This document shows positions 34,984-44,502 of a stretch of DNA of 64,000 bases, in pieces (the first letter of the stretch is position 1; each line of letters begins with the position of its first letter). The position numbers and the translations under genes were made by a program. The stretch lies in assembly GCA_945860895.1 (NCBI GenBank), contig CAMASK010000001.1, forward strand, positions 1 to 64,000, in the 5' to 3' direction. This DNA is from Bacteriovorax stolpii (GTDB lineage Bacteria; Bdellovibrionota; Bacteriovoracia; Bacteriovoracales; Bacteriovoracaceae). The notes under the pieces are model-generated. The model saw nothing but the letters and a program-made list of their open reading frames with translations, ran no database searches and was not told where the DNA came from.

Positions 34984-37299
34984 TTGAAAAAAGCCCTGCT
35001 TTTGACATTCATTTTTATGTTAACTTTTGGATCGTCCGCCGTTTTCGCTCAGGAAATCATTGGCCCCATCCGAGAATTTTTTCGTGTCGATTCGGTTGAA
35101 ATTGAAGGCAATAAAAAAGTTGAGTCTGAAGCAATCACTGAGAAATTAAGCATCCGTCCAGATATGATGCTGGATAACTATCTACTCAGAAAAGATCTCT
35201 CCCGCATTTATGACATGAAATATTTTGAGGAAGTTGAAGCCTATCACAAGATAAAAGATGGAAAAAATATTCTTCTTTTTAGACTTAAAGAGAAACCAAT
35301 CATAAGTAAGATAACTTTTGATGGTAACGATGAAATCAACGATGACGATTTAAAAGAACAAGTTAAGACTAAAGAATTTAATATTCTTGATATTTCCACC
35401 CTTAAAAATGACGTTCTCCTTCTTCAAAAACACTATGAAGAGAAAGGTTATTTTCTAGCTCAAGCCACTTACAAGCTGATTGATAACAAGAACGGCTCCG
35501 TAGAGGTTAAGTTTAAAATTAAAGAATGGGACAAGGTAAGAGTTAAGAAAATTACTTTCCTGGGAAATAAAGCTTTAGCTGATGAAGAATTAAAAAGCTT
35601 CATGCAGACTCACGAAGAGTCCTATTTTTCCTTTTTGTCTGGCTCTGGAAACTTCAAAGAGATTAATTTTCAAACGGATGTGGAAAGACTTAAATATTTC
35701 TATAAAACTCGCGGTTACTTGCAGATTAATATACAAAATCCTGAAGTCACGGCTTCTGAAGATAAAAAGTGGATTTTTATCACCGTCAGACTAACTGAAG
35801 GTCCACAGTTTTCAATCAACAATGTTTCTTTCAATGGCGAACTTCTTTTCACTGAAAAAGAGATGATGGAGAAATTAAAGATTAAGTCTGGTGACATCTA
35901 TAACGAAGAGAACCTTCGACTTGATATTCAGACCTTAACTGAGATGTATCAAGACAAAGGTTATGCTTTTGCCAACGTACTCAGGACTTTAGAAATTGTT
36001 CCAGGTGAAAATAAAGTCGATGTAATTTTTTCTTTCGAGAAAGGGGTCATCGCTTACTTTGGTAAAATCATCATGAAAGGCAACACCAAGACCAGGGATA
36101 AAGTTATCCGTCGAGAGTTGCGAATTCATGAGGGTGAAATGTACTCCGGCTCCAAGCTCAGGTTGTCTAAGGACAATGTTAACCGACTCGGATTTTTTCA
36201 GCCTGAAAGTGTTATTTTCAATACCATTACCCGAAAGGGGACTGATAATATTCTTGATCTTGAAATCTCAATTAAAGAGCGCCCAACTGGGCAGATCTCT
36301 TTAGGTGCAGGTTACTCAACGGCTACGAAAGGATTTATCCAAGCTTCTGTGGCTCAGAATAACTTCCGTGGACTTGGTCAGAATATTAACCTCAACCTTT
36401 CTTATTCTAATCGCCAACAGATCTATAACGTGGGTTTCACTGAGCCTTATCTTTTTGATACGAAGTGGACAGCTGGAGCAGATTATTATCAAACGGTTTC
36501 ATATTTTATTCGTTCTTTTGGTTATCGTAAGCATGGTGCTGATCTTCGCGTTGGTCACCCCATTTTTGAATACACTCGCTTATTCTTGACTTACCGATAC
36601 GAAGACAACATGGTTACGAATGTTATTAATCAGGGAATTAAGAAAGAAATAGAAAATGGCTCGGCTTCATCTCTACAAGCTTCAATAATCCGAGATAAGC
36701 GTAATAATATTTTTGAACCCAGCAATGGTTACTATGGCAGTTCATCCCTGGAATATACTGGTCTAGGCGGTACTATGCGTTGGATAAAAGCCGATGTTGA
36801 GGGCCGTTACTATAAACCTCTTATAGGCGAACTGGTGATGCGTACCCGTCTTAATGCTACCCAGTTATTTAAAACGACACCGAGAGAAATACCTCGCGTT
36901 GAAAAATTCTCAATGGGTGGCGCTCGTAACATGCGAGGCTTTAACCTGGAGGATATTGGGCCAAGAAGATTCGCGTTGAACACTGAGACTAATAAGCAGG
37001 AAGTGTTTAACTTTGGTGGTCTTTTTAGTCTTTTAGCAACCTTGGAATTTGAACATCCTTTGATAAAGGAAGCTGGACTAAAATGGGTCGTATTCTACGA
37101 TGCTGGTAACGTTTTTGAACAACGCATCGGCGAAAATAATGATTTTGCATTAAGAAGTGATTACGGTTTTGGATTCCGTTGGTTTTCACCAATTGGTGTT
37201 CTTAGATTTGAATTTGGTTTTCCTATCAATCCCAAGGACGATAAACTCCATCAGGAATCAGGGAATCAGTTCCATTTTGACATAGGACAATTGTTCTAA
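34984..37299 (+). CDS. bamA: Outer-membrane protein assembly factor BamA
   Basis: BamA inserts beta-barrel proteins into the outer membrane. The 771-residue precursor begins at a TTG codon with a signal peptide (MKKALLLTFIFMLTFGSSAVFAQ). Five POTRA domains (about 30-400) follow, each with the G-N-x-x/GD pattern such as VEIEGNKKVESEAITEKL. The C-terminal 16-strand barrel contains the lid-lock motif region (FSMGGARNMRGF, the conserved xRGF) and a final Phe. Its position upstream of skp and lpxD is conserved in many Gram-negatives. Confidence 0.96.
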   Translation: MKKALLLTFIFMLTFGSSAVFAQEIIGPIREFFRVDSVEIEGNKKVESEAITEKLSIRPDMMLDNYLLRKDLSRIYDMKYFEEVEAYHKIKDGKNILLFRLKEKPIISKITFDGNDEINDDDLKEQVKTKEFNILDISTLKNDVLLLQKHYEEKGYFLAQATYKLIDNKNGSVEVKFKIKEWDKVRVKKITFLGNKALADEELKSFMQTHEESYFSFLSGSGNFKEINFQTDVERLKYFYKTRGYLQINIQNPEVTASEDKKWIFITVRLTEGPQFSINNVSFNGELLFTEKEMMEKLKIKSGDIYNEENLRLDIQTLTEMYQDKGYAFANVLRTLEIVPGENKVDVIFSFEKGVIAYFGKIIMKGNTKTRDKVIRRELRIHEGEMYSGSKLRLSKDNVNRLGFFQPESVIFNTITRKGTDNILDLEISIKERPTGQISLGAGYSTATKGFIQASVAQNNFRGLGQNINLNLSYSNRQQIYNVGFTEPYLFDTKWTAGADYYQTVSYFIRSFGYRKHGADLRVGHPIFEYTRLFLTYRYEDNMVTNVINQGIKKEIENGSASSLQASIIRDKRNNIFEPSNGYYGSSSLEYTGLGGTMRWIKADVEGRYYKPLIGELVMRTRLNATQLFKTTPREIPRVEKFSMGGARNMRGFNLEDIGPRRFALNTETNKQEVFNFGGLFSLLATLEFEHPLIKEAGLKWVVFYDAGNVFEQRIGENNDFALRSDYGFGFRWFSPIGVLRFEFGFPINPKDDKLHQESGNQFHFDIGQLF

Positions 37300-37334
37300 T
37301 CAGTGATAAAGTTTGGCTACTTTAAGGAGAAAAT

Positions 37335-37844
37335 ATGAAGTTTTTATTAGCATTATTGATCACTACATTTAGCATTACTGCTCAGTCAGCTGTTCTTGTT
37401 GGTTTGGTTGATATCCAAAAAATCATAACTACAATTAAAGAAGGTAAAAGCGTTCAAAAGCAACTTGAGAAGGCTTTTACTGATAAAAAGGTCATTCTTA
37501 AGAAGGATGAGGATAAAATTAAAAAAGCTCAGGAAGATTATAAAAAACAAAGCATGGTTTTGGCGGAAGCTGCTCGCATGAATAAAGAGCGCGAAATTCA
37601 GGAATCAATGATGAAGCTTCAAAGTAAGACTATGGAGTTTCAAAAAGACATCCAGAAAATGGAGCAAGACATGAAAAAACCAATTCTTGAAAAGCTTCGT
37701 CCAATCATTGATGAAATTTCCAAAGCGAATGCTGTTGCTATGACTTTTGAGCTTTCAGCTGCTCCGATTATTTATGCTGAATCTAAAAAAGATATCACTG
37801 ATGAAGTGATTAAAGCTTACGACAAGAAATATCTTGGAAAATAA
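37335..37844 (+). CDS. skp: Periplasmic chaperone Skp/OmpH
   Basis: The 169-residue protein has a signal peptide ending near AQSA. The VGLVDIQKIITTIKEG start of the OmpH domain and a long Lys/Glu-rich coiled coil form the jellyfish arms of Skp. The protein holds unfolded outer-membrane proteins on their way to BamA, encoded just upstream. AAGGAG precedes the ATG and its stop abuts the lpxD start. Confidence 0.9.
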   Translation: MKFLLALLITTFSITAQSAVLVGLVDIQKIITTIKEGKSVQKQLEKAFTDKKVILKKDEDKIKKAQEDYKKQSMVLAEAARMNKEREIQESMMKLQSKTMEFQKDIQKMEQDMKKPILEKLRPIIDEISKANAVAMTFELSAAPIIYAESKKDITDEVIKAYDKKYLGK

Positions 37845-38888
37845 ATGAAACTAAGCGATCTTCTAAAGTTTGATACAACTTTAAAAATTGTTAAAAACCC
37901 TGAATGGCCAGAAGAAATTCTGGCCATTTCTGCATTAGACGCCATCCTTCTTCAGAGCTTTATTTTCATCAGGAATGCTAAGTTTTTGGCCAAGATGATT
38001 CCTAAGCTACAAGAATTACATTCTTCGAAAGTAGGGCTGATCATTGATGAGAAATTTTTTAATCTCATGAATGCTGAGACTAAAGTCGAAATTGAAAAAA
38101 TGAGCTGGATTGCAACGACTCCGAACGTTGCCCTTTCACTTACACTTTTATCAAAACCATTTTACGATATGAAAATGAAGTTCCTCAACACTCAGGTTGA
38201 TGGACGTCAGATGGGTACGACTGAAATTGATCCAACTGCTCGCATTTCTCAGAATGTATTTATCGGAGAAAATGTAAAAATTGGCGCCAACGTTGAAATC
38301 ATGAGTGGTTGTGTGATCAATCCTTACGTTACGATTGACGATGACACTAAACTTTATCCAAATGTTACGATTTATTCTTATTCAACCATTGGCAAAAATT
38401 GTCGCTTCCATTCTGGAGTGGTGATTGGGTCGGATGGTTTCGGATATACCTTTCATCAGGGCAAGCACCAAAAAATCTGGCACATGGGTGGAGTGAATAT
38501 TCATGATGATGTTGAAATTGGTGCAAATTCTTGCGTAGATATGGGAACTTTTTCTCCGACAATCATTGGTTCAGGAACAAGGATCGATAACCTCGTTCAG
38601 ATTGCTCATAATTGTAAAATTGGAAAAGGTTGCATCCTTTGTGGTCAATCAGGCATTGCTGGAAGTGCAGTGCTGGAAGATTACGTTGTTCTTGGAGGAC
38701 GTGCGGCCATTGGGCCTGATTGTCATATTGGTATGGGAACTCAAGTGGCAGGTGGAGCAAAAGTTAATGAGGGTGCCATCTGGCCTGCTGGTTCTAAATT
38801 AGGCGGTCATCCTGCTAAAGATTTAAAAGAATGGATGAAAGGCGTGGCGTATTTAAGAAATATGTCACTCAAATCAAACAAAGAATAA
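37845..38888 (+). CDS. lpxD: UDP-3-O-acylglucosamine N-acyltransferase LpxD
   Basis: LpxD adds the N-linked hydroxyacyl chain, the third step of lipid A synthesis. The 347-residue protein has an N-terminal uridine-binding domain (to about 115). It then has a left-handed beta-helix of hexapeptide repeats (VFIGENVKIGANVEIMSGC and onward) containing the conserved GFGYTFHQGKHQKIWHMG, followed by a C-terminal helix. It follows skp with no gap. Confidence 0.96.
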   Translation: MKLSDLLKFDTTLKIVKNPEWPEEILAISALDAILLQSFIFIRNAKFLAKMIPKLQELHSSKVGLIIDEKFFNLMNAETKVEIEKMSWIATTPNVALSLTLLSKPFYDMKMKFLNTQVDGRQMGTTEIDPTARISQNVFIGENVKIGANVEIMSGCVINPYVTIDDDTKLYPNVTIYSYSTIGKNCRFHSGVVIGSDGFGYTFHQGKHQKIWHMGGVNIHDDVEIGANSCVDMGTFSPTIIGSGTRIDNLVQIAHNCKIGKGCILCGQSGIAGSAVLEDYVVLGGRAAIGPDCHIGMGTQVAGGAKVNEGAIWPAGSKLGGHPAKDLKEWMKGVAYLRNMSLKSNKE

Positions 38889-38897
38889 GGAGTTTTT

Positions 38898-39398
38898 ATG
38901 TTGATGGATAAGAAGCAGGTGATGAACTTTCTTCCTCACAGAGATCCCTTTCTCTTTATAGATTCTGTTGAAGCTATAATTATGCCGCAAGAGCTTAAGG
39001 ACAAAAAAGGTCCTTTTACTCCTCAGCAATTAATTGGTGGAAAAACTATTTGTAAATTCAAAGTCGATAATACAGTTAAAGTTCTTGAAGGACATTTTCC
39101 CGGTAATCCAATTCTGCCGGGTGTAGTTCAGATTGAAATGATGGCCCAGGGGGCTTCGTTTCTGGCGGTTAACTGTCTTGAAAAATCTTTTGAAGATTCC
39201 AAGTTAGAAGTGGCTCTTTTGGGTGTGGATTCAGCCCGATTCAGAAAACCAGTTAACCCGCCAATGGATCTGGAGATACATTCCACTTTGACTAAAGTTC
39301 GTGGCGCAATTCAAATGTATGATTGTGAAATTTATGCTAATGGTGAATTAATGAGTCAGTCCACCATCATGGCTTCTTTAAAAATAACTTATAAATAA
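38898..39398 (+). CDS. fabZ: 3-hydroxyacyl-ACP dehydratase FabZ
   Basis: FabZ dehydrates 3-hydroxyacyl-ACP in fatty acid elongation and competes with LpxA/LpxD for substrate. The 166-residue hot-dog-fold protein has the catalytic His in LPHRDPFLFID and the catalytic acid region in GHFPGNPILPGVVQIEMMAQ. The location between lpxD and lpxA is the common arrangement. Confidence 0.95.
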   Translation: MLMDKKQVMNFLPHRDPFLFIDSVEAIIMPQELKDKKGPFTPQQLIGGKTICKFKVDNTVKVLEGHFPGNPILPGVVQIEMMAQGASFLAVNCLEKSFEDSKLEVALLGVDSARFRKPVNPPMDLEIHSTLTKVRGAIQMYDCEIYANGELMSQSTIMASLKITYK

Positions 39399-39415
39399 TT
39401 AAGAGAGAGTCTTTT

Positions 39416-40219
39416 ATGTCAAAAAATTACGAAGCTCATCCAATGTCTTTTGTTCATCCTGAAGCGAAAATCGGTAACAATGTAAAGATTGGACCTTTTT
39501 GTGTCATTGGCGCCAATTCAGTTATTGGTGATGATTGTATTTTTCACTCAAATGTTGTGGTCGATGGTCATACGACCATCGGTAAAAATAATAAGTTTTT
39601 TCAATTTGGATAAATTGGTGCCCCTCCTCAGGATAATTCTTATATAGGCGAGCCAACTGAAACGATCATTGGAGATAACAATACATTTCGTGAATATGTC
39701 TCTATTCACCGTGGAACACTAAAGCAGGATAAAAAAACCATTATCGGTTCAAATTCACTATTCATGGCCTATTGTCACATAGCCCATGATTGTACTTTGG
39801 GTAACAATTTAACTTTCGCCAACTCAGTGAATCTTGCGGGTCATGTGAATATCGGTGATAGAGTTATCATTGGTGGTAATACCGGTATTTCGCAATTTGT
39901 GACAATTGGTAGAGGGGCTTATATTGGGGGCGGTTCTGGAATTGATCGTGATGTACCCCATTTTTGTACTGCTTACGGAAACCGCATTCGTTTAAAAGGT
40001 ATCAATATAATTGGACTTAAACGTCAGGGACATTCAAAAGAAATCGTTTCTGAAGTGGTAGACTTCTATCGGACTATGGAAGCTTCCGCACTTGCTCCAA
40101 GGGCCTTTGTCTCTCATGCTGAACTTATGGAAGATTACAAAGCAAATGAAGTGATTCAGGAAATCGCTTCATTCATTAAAAAATCTGAAATTGGTATTGC
40201 GCCGTTCATGGCAAGCTAG
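39416..40219 (+). pseudogene. lpxA: UDP-GlcNAc (or GlcNAc3N) acyltransferase LpxA, interrupted by an in-frame TAA
   Basis: LpxA performs the first acylation of lipid A synthesis. The reading frame 39416-40219 encodes a complete LpxA-like hexapeptide-repeat protein of about 267 residues. It includes IHRGT, HIAHDCTLGNN with the catalytic His, and GLKRQGHSKE. Codon 66 is TAA (39611-39613), between FFQFG and IGAPPQDNSYIGEPTE. Both halves are in the same frame, so this is one substitution rather than an indel; a Ser or Ala codon is expected there. The coding sequence otherwise shows no decay. It could be a sequencing error, a recent mutation, stop-codon readthrough, or reinitiation. I mark it broken but suspect it is functional. 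Confidence 0.75.
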
Positions 40220-40226
40220 GTAGAAA

Positions 40227-41189
40227 ATGAAAAAAGTTCGTGTTGCAGTATTAGGTTATGGGCACTTGGGTAAATGGCATTGTCAGAAAGTAGAGGCCCA
40301 TAAAGATATGGCAGAGTTTGTCGCCATCGTAGAAAAATTTCCCGCGGGACAAGAGTCGGCTAGAATAAATCATCCTCAGGTAAAAGTTGTAAGCGACATA
40401 AAAGAGATTATCAATGATATTGATGCCGCTTTTGTTGTGACTCCCACCTCCACTCACTTTGAGCTGGTTAAATATTTATTAGAAAATAATAAGCATGTTT
40501 TTTGTGAGAAACCGATTTGTTCCAACGATGAAGAAGGTAAGGCGTTGGCCAGAATTGCCGCTGATAAAAAGGTTGTTCTACAAGTAGGTCATAGTGAGCG
40601 TTTTCATGAAGCTTGGGAAAAACTGAAAGATAAATTTGCCAAACTTACTCCACCTTACACAGTTCGCATGAACCGTGTAGCACCCTTTAAAGGACGTGCG
40701 ACTGATGTAGATGTTGTTCAGGATCTAGCGATTCATGATCTTGATCTCGTGCTGCATTTATTCAAACAAAAGCCTCTTCGAATCACAGCTCAAGGGCAAA
40801 AAATCAGAACTAATAATTGGGACCATGCCAATATTCATTTGGCCCTCGAAGATGAATGCCATGTTTTTCTGGTTGTTGGAAGAAATGCCGTAAAAGAAAT
40901 GAGAGACGTCGAAGTGATTTCTAAAGATGGTATGATGATGGTTGATTTGTTTACGAATAAAATCTTTGAAGCTACAAATACTAAATACGAAGATGGTACT
41001 TTTGTAAAAGATCAGGATTACAGCAAGCGTGACCACCTTCTGCTTGAGCACAAATATTTTTACGATTCAGTTTTAAAATCAAATCCTGCCATAATTGGAC
41101 TTCGGGATGGATTGAATGCAGTTCACTTAGTCGATTGCACATTAAAATCCATGGAAACCCAGAAAACAATCCAGGTGAACCTTGGCTAG
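40227..41189 (+). CDS. Gfo/Idh/MocA-family oxidoreductase, possibly GnnA
   Basis: The 320-residue protein has an N-terminal Rossmann motif VAVLGYGHLGKWH. The EKP-type motif CEKPICSNDEEG near residue 93 and a C-terminal alpha/beta substrate domain follow. It sits between lpxA and lpxB. In Acidithiobacillus and Leptospira, GnnA of this family oxidises UDP-GlcNAc at C3 to make the diamino sugar used by LpxA. Bdellovibrio lipid A is reported to contain such a 2,3-diamino sugar. Position and family support a GnnA role, but the partner aminotransferase GnnB is not in the window, so this is inference. Confidence 0.8.
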   Translation: MKKVRVAVLGYGHLGKWHCQKVEAHKDMAEFVAIVEKFPAGQESARINHPQVKVVSDIKEIINDIDAAFVVTPTSTHFELVKYLLENNKHVFCEKPICSNDEEGKALARIAADKKVVLQVGHSERFHEAWEKLKDKFAKLTPPYTVRMNRVAPFKGRATDVDVVQDLAIHDLDLVLHLFKQKPLRITAQGQKIRTNNWDHANIHLALEDECHVFLVVGRNAVKEMRDVEVISKDGMMMVDLFTNKIFEATNTKYEDGTFVKDQDYSKRDHLLLEHKYFYDSVLKSNPAIIGLRDGLNAVHLVDCTLKSMETQKTIQVNLG

Positions 41190-42303
41190 TTGTCTGCTCA
41201 TCGCCGGAGAAAAATCCGGTGAAGAGCATGCCCTGAGTTTTTTTCCTGAACTTAAAGCTCTTACTCCTGGAGTAGAGTATTTTGGTGTTGGTGGAGAAGA
41301 ATTAAAAGAACATGGTTTAGATCTGCTTTATCACTTAAAGGATTTCTCGAGCATGGGATTTTCTGAAGTCATTAGTAAAATTCCTTTTTATTTCAAAGCC
41401 ATGAAAAATATTGAAAATCAGGTAAGAATGAGGGGAACTAAAGTTGCCATCCTTATAGATTTTCAAGATTTTAATATGAGACTGGCCAAGAGGCTCTCAA
41501 AGCAAGGTGTAAAAGTACTTTATTATGTAGCACCTCAAGCCTGGGCCTGGAAGCCACATCGGGCACAAGTCTTGGCGAAAACCGTTCATACCTTATTCAC
41601 AATTTTACCTTTTGAAAAAGCCTGGTTTAATGAAAGAGGAGTGAAGCAAGTGATGGGCATACCTCATCCTTTAATGCTTACCTACAAAAAATTTTTAGAC
41701 CTAATTCCCCCAAAGCCTTTCGCCTCATTGAAGCCAAAGATTAAAATTTTAATTTTACCTGGTAGTCGTAAATTTGAAATTTATTCTTTATTACCAAAAT
41801 TCATAGAAACGATCCGGATTTTAAAAAAAACCTTTGCTATCGAAGTTCATTTGGTAAAAGTCAGTCATATCAAAAAGGATATCTACGAATATTATCAAAA
41901 TGATGTTGATATATTTTACGAATCTACTGATCTGACCACGGCTATGAAAGAATGTCATTTTAGTCTGGCTGCCAGTGGTACTGTCACGCTTAGTACAGGT
42001 CTTTTTGAACTCCCCACCGTTGTTTGCTATAAGGCTGCACTTTTAAATGAATTTGTTTTTAATAATTTTATAAAATACAAAGGTCCCATCTCTCTCACTA
42101 ATATCATCCATGGTAAAATGCTTTTTCCAGAATTTACGCAAGACCAAGTTAACCCTCATCAACTTGCTCAGGTAATTAGCACTTGGTTAGAAAATGAAAC
42201 AGTTTATAATGAATTAAAGGCAGAATTAAAGAAGACCAAGACTCTTCTTGCGGGCGATCATTTTTCGGTTCCAGAATTCATGTCGCAGGTAATTCATGAT
42301 TGA
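41182..42303 (+). CDS. lpxB: Lipid-A-disaccharide synthase LpxB
   Basis: LpxB joins UDP-diacyl and monophosphate diacyl sugars into the lipid A disaccharide. The 373-residue protein starts at TTG 41182 with CLLIAGEKSGEEHA. It has YYVAPQAWAWKPHRA, the ILPGSRKFEI loop and ASGTVTLSTGLFELPTVVCY, all family motifs. The ribosome binding site AGGTG and an 8-base overlap with the upstream gene support the TTG start. Confidence 0.95.
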   Translation: MASCLLIAGEKSGEEHALSFFPELKALTPGVEYFGVGGEELKEHGLDLLYHLKDFSSMGFSEVISKIPFYFKAMKNIENQVRMRGTKVAILIDFQDFNMRLAKRLSKQGVKVLYYVAPQAWAWKPHRAQVLAKTVHTLFTILPFEKAWFNERGVKQVMGIPHPLMLTYKKFLDLIPPKPFASLKPKIKILILPGSRKFEIYSLLPKFIETIRILKKTFAIEVHLVKVSHIKKDIYEYYQNDVDIFYESTDLTTAMKECHFSLAASGTVTLSTGLFELPTVVCYKAALLNEFVFNNFIKYKGPISLTNIIHGKMLFPEFTQDQVNPHQLAQVISTWLENETVYNELKAELKKTKTLLAGDHFSVPEFMSQVIHD

Positions 42304-43399
42304 AGTTGAACAAGTTAAAACTAGAATTAAAATAAAGTCATTACTGAAGAACACTGCCTTCACTCCCTTGAGCTTTGTCTGGGAGTGGGTTTATCGTATT
42401 CGCCGCTCGTTTTTTGAATATGGAGTTTTAAAAAAAACCACTTTCAAGGTTCCGGTTATTTCGGTGGGTAACTTATCATTTGGCGGGACCGGAAAAACAC
42501 CTACCATTATCTGGCTTGCTGAATGGATGATTTCTAAAGGTCTCACCCCTGTGGTGCTAACCCGAGGTTATAAAGGCCAGCTCGAGCATTCTTCTGGACT
42601 TTTAAAATCTGGTCAGAAATTTCGCTTGAATCCCTTTGATTATGGTGATGAACCACTCATGATTTCCAATAAGATGAGCCGGGGAGCAGTGATTGTCGGA
42701 AAGAAGCGCGCTGAAAATTTACTGAAGTATTTTTCGGAAGTTAAACCGGATGCAGTTTTACTTGATGATGGATTTCAACATCTTCAAATTTATCGTAGTT
42801 TTAATATCGTCCTTTTTGATGCCTTGATGCCGCTTAATCTTTATAAGGTTGCCCCCTTGGGCTATTTAAGAGAAGGACTGACTGCACTCAAAGATGCTGA
42901 TGCTATTATTATTTCTCGGGCCGATATGGTAACAGCAGAAAAATTACAAAAATTGAAAAAAAAACTGAGTCAGTATTTTCACCATAAACCACCAATTGCA
43001 CTGACCAGTTACCATTCGGTTGGGGTTTTTGATGTTCATGATAAATATATTTTTTCCATTCATGATTTAAAAGGAATGAAGGCTATTGCAGTTACGGCCA
43101 TAGCTTCACCTGACTCATTTTATAAATATCTCGAAAATTTCGGGATCGAAATCTCTGAAAGGGTGAGTTTTCCAGACCACTATTTCTTTTCGCCTGAAGA
43201 TGTTAATGACTTGCTAATTAAGGCCTCTCAGCACTCTGCTATTATTATCTGCAGTGAAAAAGACATGGTTAAGATGAAACGAGTTTCCCAAGATCCGCGC
43301 ATACTTTCAACCAAAATTAAAGTTGAGTTTATTAGTGGAGAACAAGAGCTGGTTCAGGGCTTAAGCAAAGTTCTCCAGCTTGATTCACTAACTCAATAA
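42296..43399 (+). CDS. lpxK: Tetraacyldisaccharide 4'-kinase LpxK
   Basis: LpxK phosphorylates the 4' position of the lipid A precursor at the inner membrane. The 367-residue protein has a membrane-associated N-terminus (FVWEWVYRIRRSFFEYG). Walker A in ISVGNLSFGGTGKTP and the downstream DAVLLDDGFQHLQIYR block are intact, as are GYLREGLTALKDAD and the Lys/Asp motif ICSEKDMVKM. Its presence implies that a 4'-phosphate is made at least transiently. Confidence 0.95.
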   Translation: MIEVEQVKTRIKIKSLLKNTAFTPLSFVWEWVYRIRRSFFEYGVLKKTTFKVPVISVGNLSFGGTGKTPTIIWLAEWMISKGLTPVVLTRGYKGQLEHSSGLLKSGQKFRLNPFDYGDEPLMISNKMSRGAVIVGKKRAENLLKYFSEVKPDAVLLDDGFQHLQIYRSFNIVLFDALMPLNLYKVAPLGYLREGLTALKDADAIIISRADMVTAEKLQKLKKKLSQYFHHKPPIALTSYHSVGVFDVHDKYIFSIHDLKGMKAIAVTAIASPDSFYKYLENFGIEISERVSFPDHYFFSPEDVNDLLIKASQHSAIIICSEKDMVKMKRVSQDPRILSTKIKVEFISGEQELVQGLSKVLQLDSLTQ

Positions 43400-43440
43400 A
43401 CTACAATAAAGTAAATAGTTAAACTTAAAGGAAAATAAGC

Positions 43441-44502
43441 GTGAAAATTTGGCTTATAGCTCTCTTTATTCTCAGCGGTTGCTCCTCAAATAAGAAAGAA
43501 AAGGATTTTCAGGCATCGCTGGATAAGCCAGGAGAGCTTACACCTGAAGCTCAGGTGGAAGCTCCAGAAAAGTTATTGGAAAAATTTGAAGTCGAAAAAA
43601 TAGAAACGGTTACTGGAACTGAAAAAAAAACTCTCGAACAAAAAATTTCTCCAGCAAAAGATACCAATAAGTCAGTCGTCGTAAAACACAAAGCAATTAA
43701 GCCGGCACTTCCTTTAACTCAGGACGTTCCAGTGAATAAGTTACCAAAGGACTATCCAGCTCCATTGGTTTCTGTGAATGCAAAAGCTGAAAAAGTCTGG
43801 AGTAAATATAAACCTAATCACATCGTGGATCAAAAAGTCTTTTTAGATATTCATTACCTTGGAATGACCGTGGGAAAAATCATGGTCACAAATCGTGGCA
43901 AGAAAATGATCAACGGAAAAGAGGTTTGGCATTTTCACTCACGATTTAAATCTGCCCCTTTTTATAGCAACATATATGAACTAGACGATACAGTTGATAC
44001 TTATGTCACAACTGATCAATTTCTTTCGAGCCGATATAGCCTGATTCAGAGAGAAACTAAGCAGAATGTAGATGATCTTCAATTGCATGATCGTGAACAG
44101 ATGAAGACTTTTTGGTTTTATAAACAAAAAAAATCAAACGGTGACATTAAAAATAAAGAAAAAAAAGAATATATTCCTTACTTCAGCATAGATCCCTTTT
44201 CTGTTCTATTCCTCTTTCAGGGCTTACCTATGAAAAACGGTGATATCTATGAAATTCCAATTATCAATAAAGGCAAAATATTGATCTTAAGAAGTGAAGT
44301 TGAAGGCCGTGAAGAAATTCAGACAGAGTTAGGTGATAAGAAAAGCATCAGGATCCATGCAACAACCAAATACACTGGAGAAACTCTTAAGGATGGGGAT
44401 CTTTATTTCTGGTTTAGTGATAATGCCTCTCGTACTTTGCTAAAGGCTCAGGCAAAAATAAAAATTGGTTCAGTAACTGCAGATATTGTGGATGGTAAAT
44501 GA
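43441..44502 (+). CDS. DUF3108-type lipoprotein
   Basis: The 353-residue protein starts at GTG with lipobox LSGC (MKIWLIALFILSGCSS). After a charged Lys/Glu/Pro linker (about 20-120), the C-terminal 220 residues resemble DUF3108. Features are a Leu-Gly-x-x-x-Gly-Lys strand, YELDDTVDTYVT, and FSIDPFSVLFLFQGLPMKNGD. This family is often found near lipid A or outer-membrane genes, and its function is not established. Its end overlaps the glycosyltransferase start by 4 bases. Confidence 0.75.
   Translation: MKIWLIALFILSGCSSNKKEKDFQASLDKPGELTPEAQVEAPEKLLEKFEVEKIETVTGTEKKTLEQKISPAKDTNKSVVVKHKAIKPALPLTQDVPVNKLPKDYPAPLVSVNAKAEKVWSKYKPNHIVDQKVFLDIHYLGMTVGKIMVTNRGKKMINGKEVWHFHSRFKSAPFYSNIYELDDTVDTYVTTDQFLSSRYSLIQRETKQNVDDLQLHDREQMKTFWFYKQKKSNGDIKNKEKKEYIPYFSIDPFSVLFLFQGLPMKNGDIYEIPIINKGKILILRSEVEGREEIQTELGDKKSIRIHATTKYTGETLKDGDLYFWFSDNASRTLLKAQAKIKIGSVTADIVDGK

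Noticed and set aside
39416-40219. Frameshift in lpxA
   Set aside because: Both halves are in the same frame, so a substitution producing TAA explains the break without an indel.
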